Part shown: positions 16,200 through 23,366 of the stretch, piece after piece | Layout: each line of letters starts with the position of its first letter | How positions within the stretch are numbered: the stretch's first letter is position 1 | Assembly: GCA_021731085.1 (NCBI GenBank) | Contig: JAKFYB010000013.1 | Location: 1-64,000 of the forward strand | From: Dehalococcoidia bacterium | Lineage (GTDB): Bacteria > Chloroflexota > Dehalococcoidia > DSTF01 > JACRBR01 | Direction of reading: 5' to 3' | Length of the DNA stretch: 64,000 nucleotides | Made by a program: the position numbers and the translations under genes | The notes under the pieces: generated by a model | What the model was told of the DNA's origin: nothing | What the model saw: the letters and a program-made list of their open reading frames with translations, nothing else | Databases searched by the model: none

Positions 16200-16691
16200 C
16201 TAGTACTTTGCTCGGATCGTAATCGCTTCGTCCACCCACGACGCGAGGTTAGCTTTGATGTGGTCGTAGACATAGGTGCTCGTCGTGAACGGCGGATCGT
16301 AAGCCCTCACAATCTCGCTGAGCTTGCGCTCACCGACGGTGAAGCCGGTAAAAGGGTTCGTTCCTTTGGTGCTCTGCTTTTCGGCACTGTTCTTTAGGTT
16401 GTGTATGTAAATGCCGACGACGCCCCTCTTGTCCTTCCAGGCCCTTTCGATTTCGTAGTTAATCCACTTGCGGCCTGCTGTGTTGGAGCCGATCAGGACG
16501 ATCGCGCAAGAACGACCCGTCAGTTGGTCATTGATCCAGTCCTGAATTGCCTTGTCTCCCTTCTTGGTGACTGACTCCCAGTCGTTGTCGGAGCAAGGCT
16601 TATTCCCTTCGACCGTTCCTATATTTCGAACCTGTGAGGCTCTCCAGGCATCTGGTTGGTAGTGAAAACTGTAGAAGGCCTTTTTCGCCAC
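16200..16691 (-). CDS. thsB: ThsB-type TIR protein (DUF1863)
   Basis: A 163-residue protein that strongly resembles ThsB of Thoeris: the opening MAKKAFYSFHYQ, then SCAIVLIGSNTAGRKWINYEI with the likely catalytic Glu80, the downstream KGTNPF, and a C-terminal STYVYDHIKANLASWV helix. In Thoeris, ThsB senses phage and makes a cyclic ADP-ribose isomer that activates ThsA (SIR2-SLOG). Here it is convergent with the TIR-SLOG pair and has no ThsA on its own strand. A ribosome site is not clear. The 199 bases 16001-16199 between the convergent genes hold nothing recognised. Confidence 0.85.
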   Translation of the reverse strand: MAKKAFYSFHYQPDAWRASQVRNIGTVEGNKPCSDNDWESVTKKGDKAIQDWINDQLTGRSCAIVLIGSNTAGRKWINYEIERAWKDKRGVVGIYIHNLKNSAEKQSTKGTNPFTGFTVGERKLSEIVRAYDPPFTTSTYVYDHIKANLASWVDEAITIRAKY

Positions 16692-17008
16692 GGGACGTCC
16701 TTTACTTTGGCCCGCGAAGGGGTGCTCCCGACCGGATTGCTGCTCGAACTTATGTTTGGAATGAGTGTCCTATTCTCGATCGATATCTCGGGGCTGTCAA
16801 GGCAAATTCAATCCAGGTGAACCTGAATCCATACGCTCGATGCAGACATGGACTATCAAGGACAGCCTGCATACGCGATCATTTCCGAATCTTCCGCGCC
16901 TCAAAAGTTCAGGAAGGCAAACGACATTCATCGATGCAGCTTCCGTCGCGCACGCCTTTGATAGGCACGGCGCGGCGCACAGTCGCCACCTACACCCACG
17001 AATTCGTT

Positions 17009-17043
17009 AGCGCAGAGTCTCTGGACGGTAGAAACTCTGCGCT
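17009..17043. repeat. 10-bp perfect inverted repeat (in gap 16692-17214)
   Basis: AGCGCAGAGT (17009-17018) and ACTCTGCGCT (17034-17043) form a perfect stem with a 15-base loop. It lies about 170 bases past the 3' end of the leftward nuclease gene. It has no T-run, so it may be a transcript-end hairpin or a mobile-repeat relic. The rest of the 523-base gap shows no gene; short open frames there have no ribosome site and biased composition. Confidence 0.4.
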
Positions 17044-17214
17044 TCTTCATCCCAACGATGACCTGCCGCCAGGCGCTCCCCCTGCTGTGCCTCGGCCTCG
17101 GCCCGGGCGCGTCCCTATAGCCTCATGCTCAGGCGCGATCCCAATCCACGCAGGACGCTCATCACACTGCAAAAGACCTTCCTGGGATTTGGACGCCAAC
17201 GTCGAAGCACGACG

Positions 17215-17976
17215 TCATGGACGCTTGAGGAGAAAGTCTATCGCCCGCGCGGGATCGGCTGAAAGATCGCGCTTACCCTTGCACCTATCGGCCACGCAAC
17301 GAAGCCACCACCCGTGCATTGATCGATTAAGGACCATCGCCGCGCCGCACGTTGGACACGGCTCAAGCTGGCGGACGCGCTCCATGCGCTCATAGAGGTC
17401 CGCTCCGTCGATCAAATCAATGCCCTGCGCCTTCGCCTCGTCTTGCGCCGCGCCGGTGAAGCGCGACAGCGTCACAAAGCACCCATCACCCCTTCCAACA
17501 TCCCGACCACGCAGCGTGCCGCCGAAGCTTCGAATCTCATCTACACCGACCTGCCGCGCTTGCCACCGCTTGCACTGCACAAGAACGCGTCGACCTTGTC
17601 GCGTCAGAACGAGGTCCACGTTGCCGTCCGGCGCATCCTGGCGACCGGTCTCCTGAACGTTCCATCCCTCCCGTCGGAACACTTCGCCGACCAGCCACTC
17701 GAACTCGCCGCCATCAAGGGTCCGTAGGTTTGACGTCCATTCGACGAGCAAGCGCCGATGGCTATCGCGCACAACGCCGGCGAGCCAGAGCAGGCCTAAG
17801 AATCCGGCCAGGCTCACCGCGATCGCGTTGAAGGCGATGAACAGCGGAAGACTGACATCAAGCAACGTCGGGAGGATCAGGCCGAAGCCGCCGTAGATGG
17901 ACCCGAGTACGATGGCGATCGTCCACTCAGACAATGCGGCGACCGCCGGCTGGAGACGCTCCTCGATGAACTTCAC
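17215..17976 (-). CDS. Membrane-anchored Mrr-family restriction endonuclease with zinc ribbon
   Basis: A 253-residue protein with two N-terminal membrane spans (about 18-40 and 43-66). An Mrr_cat nuclease domain follows (about 88-195): GEFEWLVGEVFRREGW, then GNVDLVLTRQ and VLVQCKRW, giving the D...QxK form of the PD-(D/E)xK site. The C-terminal zinc ribbon CPTCGAAMVLNRS...CVADRC resembles topoisomerase zinc fingers. Mrr proteins cut modified or foreign DNA, and membrane anchoring would place this one near entry sites. Its ATG overlaps the stop of the upstream gene (ATGA), so the two form an operon. Confidence 0.85.
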   Translation of the reverse strand: MKFIEERLQPAVAALSEWTIAIVLGSIYGGFGLILPTLLDVSLPLFIAFNAIAVSLAGFLGLLWLAGVVRDSHRRLLVEWTSNLRTLDGGEFEWLVGEVFRREGWNVQETGRQDAPDGNVDLVLTRQGRRVLVQCKRWQARQVGVDEIRSFGGTLRGRDVGRGDGCFVTLSRFTGAAQDEAKAQGIDLIDGADLYERMERVRQLEPCPTCGAAMVLNRSMHGWWLRCVADRCKGKRDLSADPARAIDFLLKRP

Positions 17977-18875
17977 GCCGAGTCGAGCGCTTTCTGGACA
18001 GCGCCGTTAAGGACGGCTACAGCGAGCTCTCCCTTCTCGATTTGAAACAACGGCGAGTTCTGGCGATTCGAAAGGTGGATGCGCACGCCGTCACTGTAGC
18101 CGTCGAAGTCGAGCATCTTCGAGTAGGGCATCTCCATCGCCTTCTTCTCACCGGTGAAGACGAGGCGCTGTGACGTGATGCTCAACGTACCCGCATCCTC
18201 AACGCGGAACTGAGATCCCACCACGACGCTCCGACCGCGCGTACCACCAGTATGGAAACGGACGCCCTTCATGACACGGAAACTCACACCTTGATGGCCG
18301 GCCTGATACTCGCGCACCGCGACCTCCTTCAACAACGACGCGGGGAACTCAGCATGCACTACCTCATTTCGCTTGGTCAGGACGCTTGGCGCTTCCGTGA
18401 CCGGAAGGCGTCCGTCGTTGATGCGGGCAATTATCAATCGATGCCACACTTCGGAAAACTCATCAATCAATACGGTCATCGGCAGGTCGAGCAGCTCCGT
18501 GACGTCATTCCACGTCGCTTCCTCTTCAACGCTCAGGATGTCGTCGGCCAAGAGGCGCGATGCCCACGTGCCGAATGCTTCACGCTGCAGCTGGCGGCGG
18601 TCGTCGGCACTGAGGGTCTGGGCTACCTGTCCGATCTCGGAACGTCGCGCGGTGTCGATGGTCACCACATCCGCACTCGTGTACTCGCCGAGCATGGCTG
18701 CGTACTGGGTGCGAGCCGCCGATCGCTGAGCAGCGAGTTCCTGCTCGCGCTGGGCCAGTTCATGTTTGCAGTCGTCGCAGCTCGATCGGCCCGTGATGAG
18801 GCCAACGGGTCCGAGCGACCTTGCGCACGTCGAGCACTTCATCGCCATCGGGTGGACATCTTTCACACTGCTCAC
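17973..18875 (-). CDS. Zinc-finger protein with C-terminal GRAM/PH-like domain
   Basis: Up to 300 residues. The N-terminus has CSTC...CDDC spacing (about 14-37), a likely zinc ribbon, then a charged helix (coiled coil, about 38-60). A middle helical region follows, and a C-terminal beta domain, GTLSITSQRLVFTGEKKAMEMPYSKM, is typical of short PH/GRAM-like membrane or ligand-binding domains. The start is uncertain: a GTG at 18875 or ATGs at 18848/18842 nearer the Cys motif. It overlaps the Mrr gene by 4 bases and probably works with it as regulator or sensor. Function not known. Confidence 0.65.
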   Translation of the reverse strand: MSSVKDVHPMAMKCSTCARSLGPVGLITGRSSCDDCKHELAQREQELAAQRSAARTQYAAMLGEYTSADVVTIDTARRSEIGQVAQTLSADDRRQLQREAFGTWASRLLADDILSVEEEATWNDVTELLDLPMTVLIDEFSEVWHRLIIARINDGRLPVTEAPSVLTKRNEVVHAEFPASLLKEVAVREYQAGHQGVSFRVMKGVRFHTGGTRGRSVVVGSQFRVEDAGTLSITSQRLVFTGEKKAMEMPYSKMLDFDGYSDGVRIHLSNRQNSPLFQIEKGELAVAVLNGAVQKALDSA

Positions 18876-18994
18876 GGAGGATTGTCCACGGCCAGTTCAT
18901 GGCACTTTGTTCGCGCCGAACACCGCGCCATTTGTCTCAACACATTTGGCCTCGCAGGAGTGGCGATCATACGTGCGCGAGGCATTCTGATCAA

Positions 18995-19336
18995 TCAAAC
19001 GAGCCGACGAGGCGACCCGGACCTATCCCAAGACATCGCTTCCACAAAGCCGAAGCTCAATGGTTCGCAAGCTGCGCGACCCGAGTTCCGCCACAACACA
19101 CGGAAGGTCAGCGAAGCCGAGCGGGTTCCGCGCTTTGGCTCCGCGGGCAGAGGGGCGGCTTGAGCGGTACTTAAATCGAAGGTGAGACTGTCGACAATGC
19201 CTGCAGCTTCCTTCGGCATTGGCCCCGCGTCGATGGCGCTGCACCAATTCTCGAACGTGAAAGCCGAGAGGTCGAGCGGCTTGGCCTTGGGCTCTTGCTG
19301 GCCATCTCGGCTCCATTCTAGTTGCCGTTGGGGCAC
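18995..19336 (-). CDS. Doubtful ORF between two defence genes
   Basis: A 113-residue open frame starting MPQRQLEWSRD and overlapping the end of the preceding coiled-coil gene by 19 bases. The first half (LDLSAFTFENWCSAIDAG) looks protein-like; the second half is rich in Arg/Ser and looks like chance translation. It could be a decayed gene or a real short partner. Without it, bases 18876-19317 hold no gene. Confidence 0.2.
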   Translation of the reverse strand: MPQRQLEWSRDGQQEPKAKPLDLSAFTFENWCSAIDAGPMPKEAAGIVDSLTFDLSTAQAAPLPAEPKRGTRSASLTFRVLWRNSGRAACEPLSFGFVEAMSWDRSGSPRRLV

Positions 19337-20238
19337 TGCACAGTTAGTTCTCCCCCTTTCAATAAATTTCCTTCTTGTATCAATGTCCCATCCACCGGAT
19401 TTTGCAATCGGTAGGACAAGATCATCCCTTTAGTTTCCAGAGTGATCGTGTTGTGCGTGAGGATGTATTGCTTGATCTCATCCTGACGCCCGAACACGTA
19501 CTGCCTGAGAAGCACAAACACTCCGACCGGCCCCGCGCCCTCGAAGGGGAACGATTGATTGGAGAGGGGCTGTTCTTCTGGTTGCGGCAAGTCTGCGAAT
19601 TGCACGTCGTTGAAGCCGAACTTCCCTTTGAATTCCTGGCCGACCACGAGTTTCATGACACCGCGATAGGGAAATTCGATGACGATGTCCATGTATGGCT
19701 GATCGTCTGTGAGGTGATTGGCCCTCGCCACATGGCAGCGAATCATGGGATGCTCAAACAGTGGGTACTTTCTTTCGCGTTCGATTAACCTGTCAGCCCA
19801 TTCCGCCTTTGGCTCCAGTTCACCGATTTTCTGCCAACCTTCGAGCTTGCGCTTGATTTCCTCGAAGTGCTTTTGTTCCAACTCGTCACGTTCGGCTCTG
19901 AGATTTTCGACTTGCTCGCGAAGTTGGATTTTTTCACTCTCGTTATAGGCCTCCCGCGTGGCTTCCATCGCGTTGTCGTAGTCATGAGCCGGTGCATTGG
20001 GCTGGCGGTTTGGTGCGTGAACGATAATCTGCGCCGCTGCATAACCACCGGCCAGAATCACGGAAACACACACAACGATGATTCCGATGTCCCTTGCGAG
20101 ATCGTCCTCGACAAAGAAATTCACCAGCGCAACGAGTAGGATCGCAATCAACGCCTGCACGAGGCCCACCAGGAAGTGCTGACGCCAGTCTTGGCTCTTA
20201 ATCCATTCCACAAAGCACCCCCTGACGACTGCTGTCAC
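19318..20238 (-). CDS. Membrane protein with coiled coil and beta-rich C-terminal domain
   Basis: A 306-residue protein. Two hydrophobic spans (about 22-43 and 49-71) are followed by a long charged helix (about 90-140, ESEKIQLREQVENLRAERDE), an evident coiled coil. A C-terminal domain of about 150 residues is rich in predicted strands and has no Cys pattern. The whole gene is AT-richer than its neighbours, a sign of transfer. No family is recognised. The position between the Mrr operon and the deaminase set suggests an accessory or defence role, perhaps a membrane effector. Confidence 0.65.
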   Translation of the reverse strand: MTAVVRGCFVEWIKSQDWRQHFLVGLVQALIAILLVALVNFFVEDDLARDIGIIVVCVSVILAGGYAAAQIIVHAPNRQPNAPAHDYDNAMEATREAYNESEKIQLREQVENLRAERDELEQKHFEEIKRKLEGWQKIGELEPKAEWADRLIERERKYPLFEHPMIRCHVARANHLTDDQPYMDIVIEFPYRGVMKLVVGQEFKGKFGFNDVQFADLPQPEEQPLSNQSFPFEGAGPVGVFVLLRQYVFGRQDEIKQYILTHNTITLETKGMILSYRLQNPVDGTLIQEGNLLKGGELTVQCPNGN

Positions 20239-20349
20239 AGATCATGACAGAGCCTGCATGGTGTGCAATAGGCACCATTTTCCAAGGGCCCATTGATGTG
20301 TCGCCTGAATCTGAAGCAGTTGAACGACGCCCACACTCAGAACAAATCT

Positions 20350-20380
20350 GGTGCTTATGCCCGCGGGCCATCTAAGCACC
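20350..20380. repeat. Hairpin repeat A (in gap 20239-20464)
   Basis: GGTGCTTA (20350-20357) pairs with TAAGCACC (20373-20380) around a 15-base loop ATGCCCGCGGGCCAT-like in sequence, followed by GGAT. A second copy lies at 23099-23127. The two loops share ATGCCCGC and GCCA, and the stems differ by a T-A to C-G swap that keeps pairing. CTGAATCTGA also precedes both copies. It sits downstream of the leftward deaminase gene. Confidence 0.55.
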
Positions 20381-20464
20381 GGATCATAACGGAGACACCT
20401 CAGCCAATCGAGTCCAGACTCGTGTTCGACAAAACTACGTGGCCGGCCCTTCGCCACCGTTACC

Positions 20465-21028
20465 TCATCGACCTCCGCCGAGACCTTGCTCATTCTTCAA
20501 ACGCAAGTCTAGTTGCCCAACTGAGGAAATAAAGATGTCCTCAGCAATCGTGCGGAGTTTTGGCGAACAATGCGCAAGCTGCCAGTCCTGATCCTGCGCA
20601 AGGTCCACCCAAACGCTGGGTAATGTTTCGCGTCGGCGCACGATCCCAGCGTTATCATCCTCCGCTGCATATCGAACGCTCCCAACGCGGCTCGTGACCA
20701 GACGCGCGAAGCACATCGGGCAACACTCGACCGAAGTGTAAAGAGTTAACTCATTCGCGTTTAGATCGGCTGGAGAAGCCTCAAAAAGGCTTATCGCTTG
20801 CATCTCGGCGTGGGCGTCACTACGAAAAGTCGGAACGAACACCTGATTTCTCGCCTGCGCGATGATGGCTCCATCGCCGGAAACGAGGACAGCTCCTACG
20901 CCGAAGTTTCCTTCCTCGGCGGCTGAGAGTGCTTCTCGGACGGCAACGAGAATGTACGCGTCGTCTGCGAACCTCGCATTAGGCTCATAAGATTCGAGCT
21001 TGCGCGCAATCGACGTTAGTTTGGGCAC
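20465..21028 (-). CDS. Cytidine/deoxycytidylate-type deaminase
   Basis: 187 residues with the zinc deaminase signature: DAHAEMQAISL (HAE, His zinc ligand and catalytic Glu, near 73) and TSVECCPMCFARLV (C-x2-C zinc ligands, near 97). The layout EEGNFGVGAVLVSGDGAIIAQARNQV fits CMP/dCMP, guanine or tRNA adenosine deaminases; the exact substrate cannot be read. It lies on the same strand as the small protein and dGTPase upstream, with a 12-base gap to the former. Defence deaminases convert dCTP to deplete nucleotides during phage growth, which would fit beside a dGTPase. Confidence 0.8.
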   Translation of the reverse strand: MPKLTSIARKLESYEPNARFADDAYILVAVREALSAAEEGNFGVGAVLVSGDGAIIAQARNQVFVPTFRSDAHAEMQAISLFEASPADLNANELTLYTSVECCPMCFARLVTSRVGSVRYAAEDDNAGIVRRRETLPSVWVDLAQDQDWQLAHCSPKLRTIAEDIFISSVGQLDLRLKNEQGLGGGR

Positions 21029-21040
21029 TTGAGAAGTGTC

Positions 21041-21250
21041 CTATTGATGGGCCGTTGCTGCTGAATTGCTGTTGTGTGGTTGCGGCTGAGACTCAACGTC
21101 ATCCAACGCCCTCTGAAGGAGCGTCTCGAGTTTGGCGGCGCTCTGTCGATAATCCTCACTGGATGAGGCGAGTAGACGATTCCCAACTCGGTTTAGGAGT
21201 GCTTCCCTTCGCTTAAACTCGACGCTTCTTTCGTCTTCACTGGCTGACAT
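21041..21250 (-). CDS. Small helical protein between deaminase and dGTPase
   Basis: A 69-residue charged, mostly helical protein (MSASEDERSVEFKRRE...) with no Cys or hydrophobic segment and a polar tail (QPQPHNSNS). It lies 12 bases before the deaminase gene and 53 bases after the dGTPase stop, on the same strand, with GGAGG-like bases (AAGGAGGCCCTC) upstream. Function unknown; it could regulate or bridge the two enzymes. Confidence 0.5.
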   Translation of the reverse strand: MSASEDERSVEFKRREALLNRVGNRLLASSSEDYRQSAAKLETLLQRALDDVESQPQPHNSNSAATAHQ

Positions 21251-21303
21251 TGAGGGCCTCCTTGGGTTAGAATAATAGTTCTGATCGGCCCAGTGGTCAA
21301 TAC

Positions 21304-22650
21304 TTAAAAGTCTCTGAGGGCGCTTCGTTCAGCCGTAAAGAGGCGTCTATACATACGCTGGGCGTATTCATCAGTCATCCCTGCAATGTAGTCGCATGCG
21401 ACACGCCTTCTAGCTTCCTTGGACGTCGCAATTCCCATTTCGAAAAGGTCGCGGAGCTGGCCCTCCGGATAGGACTTCGCCGAATTCTCTTTTCCAAAAT
21501 CGATAAACAGTCTCCTCAGCACTTCTTCCGCGCGCGCTTCGAGTGTATGAACGGTTTGATCTGTGATGAGCAGGACATAACTCAGGGCCTTGAGCGCGTG
21601 GACTCGTCTGGCCACCTCGCCGTCGGTCACCATCTCGAAGCGATATCGATCGGTAGCTAAGCCCTCGCCGCCCTTTCGTTCTCCACGGTCCGTCCCCTGA
21701 ATGAACTGATTGATTAACTCAGATGTCTTTCTCTTCCTCGAAACGGACCGTGAGATCGTACGGCCCTCTGGTGGCGAGAGGACGGTGCGTACTTGTTCAA
21801 TCGACCACGACACGTCGTCATCCGTCATCGCGAGCCCGTCCTTCGCCGCCGCGACCGCAGCTATCTTCTTGATTTCTTGCCGATGATCATCGGCCCTTTC
21901 CCAGGTTATGAGGCCGGCATGCAATCCATCTTCGAGATCATGGACGGCGTACGCGATGTCGTCTGCAAAAGTCATGATTTGACACTCGAACGATTGCCCT
22001 GCTTCGACCTCCTTAAGCCACCCCGCCAATTCATCCTCGGCGTAGTGAAACTTCTTTTCATCGGCTCCCTTAACCCACGCGTTCTTGTACTTGAACTGAG
22101 CGTCGAGAACCGCACGTGTGAGGTTAAGCCCCTTGTACGCACCAGACTTTTCCTCGAGAAAACCCAGCACTCTGAGATTCTGCGCGTTCGCCTCGAAGCC
22201 ACCGCACGGTTTCATAAGTGCAGCAAGGACATTTTCCCCACGATGGCCGAACGGAGGATGCCCTATGTCGTGTGCCAATGCGGCCGCTTCGCAGATGTCG
22301 GGACTTGCCCCCAGCCGAAGCGCAATGCCCTTCGCGATTTGCGCGGTCTCTAGGGAGTGGGTCAATCTCGTGCGAAAGAAGTCACTCTGATCGGTCGCGA
22401 AAACTTGAGTCTTGCCTTGCAACCGGCGGAATCCCGCACTGTGGATAATGCGAGAACGGTCGATCTCGAAAGGATTCCGCTCATCGCGGTCCTTTCCTCC
22501 CTCGGAGACGCGCCGCTCGCAGTCGCGCCCCCGATAGGCTATCGGCTCGTAAGCCGCAGTCCCCGTCGGACACGGGGTCGGTTCGTTGTCGCTCGGAGTG
22601 TGCCCGCCCTCAGCTGAAGTCATTGCCGAACTCCCTGTTCGTGGAAGCAA
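21304..22650 (-). CDS. dgt: dGTPase-like HD-domain triphosphohydrolase
   Basis: A 448-residue protein with the complete dGTPase pattern: RSRIIHSAGFRRLQGKTQVF, TRLTHSLETAQI, ALAHDIGHPPFGHRGE (HD metal site), NLTRAVLDAQFKYK, and FADDIAYAVHDLEDG. These residues bind metal and split dNTPs into nucleosides and triphosphate. The length is normal for bacterial dGTPases. The ATG at 22650 gives about 30 extra N-terminal residues; the internal start at MTSAEGG is an alternative. It leads a three-gene set with the small protein and deaminase. dGTPases are known to block phages by emptying dGTP pools, but housekeeping use is also possible. Confidence 0.9.
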   Translation of the reverse strand: MLPRTGSSAMTSAEGGHTPSDNEPTPCPTGTAAYEPIAYRGRDCERRVSEGGKDRDERNPFEIDRSRIIHSAGFRRLQGKTQVFATDQSDFFRTRLTHSLETAQIAKGIALRLGASPDICEAAALAHDIGHPPFGHRGENVLAALMKPCGGFEANAQNLRVLGFLEEKSGAYKGLNLTRAVLDAQFKYKNAWVKGADEKKFHYAEDELAGWLKEVEAGQSFECQIMTFADDIAYAVHDLEDGLHAGLITWERADDHRQEIKKIAAVAAAKDGLAMTDDDVSWSIEQVRTVLSPPEGRTISRSVSRKRKTSELINQFIQGTDRGERKGGEGLATDRYRFEMVTDGEVARRVHALKALSYVLLITDQTVHTLEARAEEVLRRLFIDFGKENSAKSYPEGQLRDLFEMGIATSKEARRRVACDYIAGMTDEYAQRMYRRLFTAERSALRDF

Positions 22651-23098
22651 ACCCTATCGGAGGCCCGTGATCAAGCGAGACGTGGCACTGGGTCACTACC
22701 AGCTGGCGTGCGCCTCGCGGTTTGCATAGTGCACCGGGGCAGTCAGTCCTTGCCGCCGTTCCGTTGTAGTGAAGTCCTGAGCGCTCTGCAACCCCATTGG
22801 CCAGATGTTCACCGCAGGCGCGAAGATCACGCCAGAACTGGCGCTCATTAGCGCCTGCGCCCGCATCCTTCGACCCAAGTCCGAGCCAAGCCGTGCTCGG
22901 TCCGCGACCTCACGAAGCCCGGAGCCCGGCGACGTCGCTGACCTTCCTTTTCATGGTGGCGAAATCGCGGAATTGAACGCCGTGGGAGCGACAAACGTGC
23001 GCATTTGCTTCGGAGTAAGGTGGTCGGCCCGACGGATCAAAAGTCTCGTGCGGAGATTTGATGTCCATCTGTCACCGCTGAATCTGACAACGTTGCGA

Positions 23099-23127
23099 GT
23101 GCTCATGCCCGCTAGCCAATTGAGCAC
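23099..23127. repeat. Hairpin repeat B (in gap 22651-23366)
   Basis: GTGCTCA (23099-23105) pairs with TGAGCAC (23121-23127) around a loop sharing ATGCCCGC and GCCA with repeat A, and is followed by CGGAT as there. The other 700 bases of this gap show no gene: several short frames exist on both strands, but none has a ribosome site or protein-like composition. Confidence 0.55.
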
Positions 23128-23366
23128 CGGATTGATGTGCAACTTCCGTCCGTGTCCAATCGTCTCACGGGTCATGCTTCTTTGGTCGCAGCGGTTTGTT
23201 TAAAAGAAGGCCGTTCACCTGTTCAATGCAAAGGCGCGCGCGCGAACTCTTTGATTTAGCTGAGCACAACGCCGTCAAACACTCCATAGGGACATCGACA
23301 ACGTTGAAGCCGCCTTCGGTCCGTTCGGTTCGTTGTATCCGAAGAGACCCATCCGGACGGCGTCGT

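Noticed and set aside
18252-19163. A 303-residue plus-strand open frame
   Set aside because: It runs opposite to the zinc/GRAM-like gene, has composition typical of an antisense shadow, no ribosome site and no recognisable domain.
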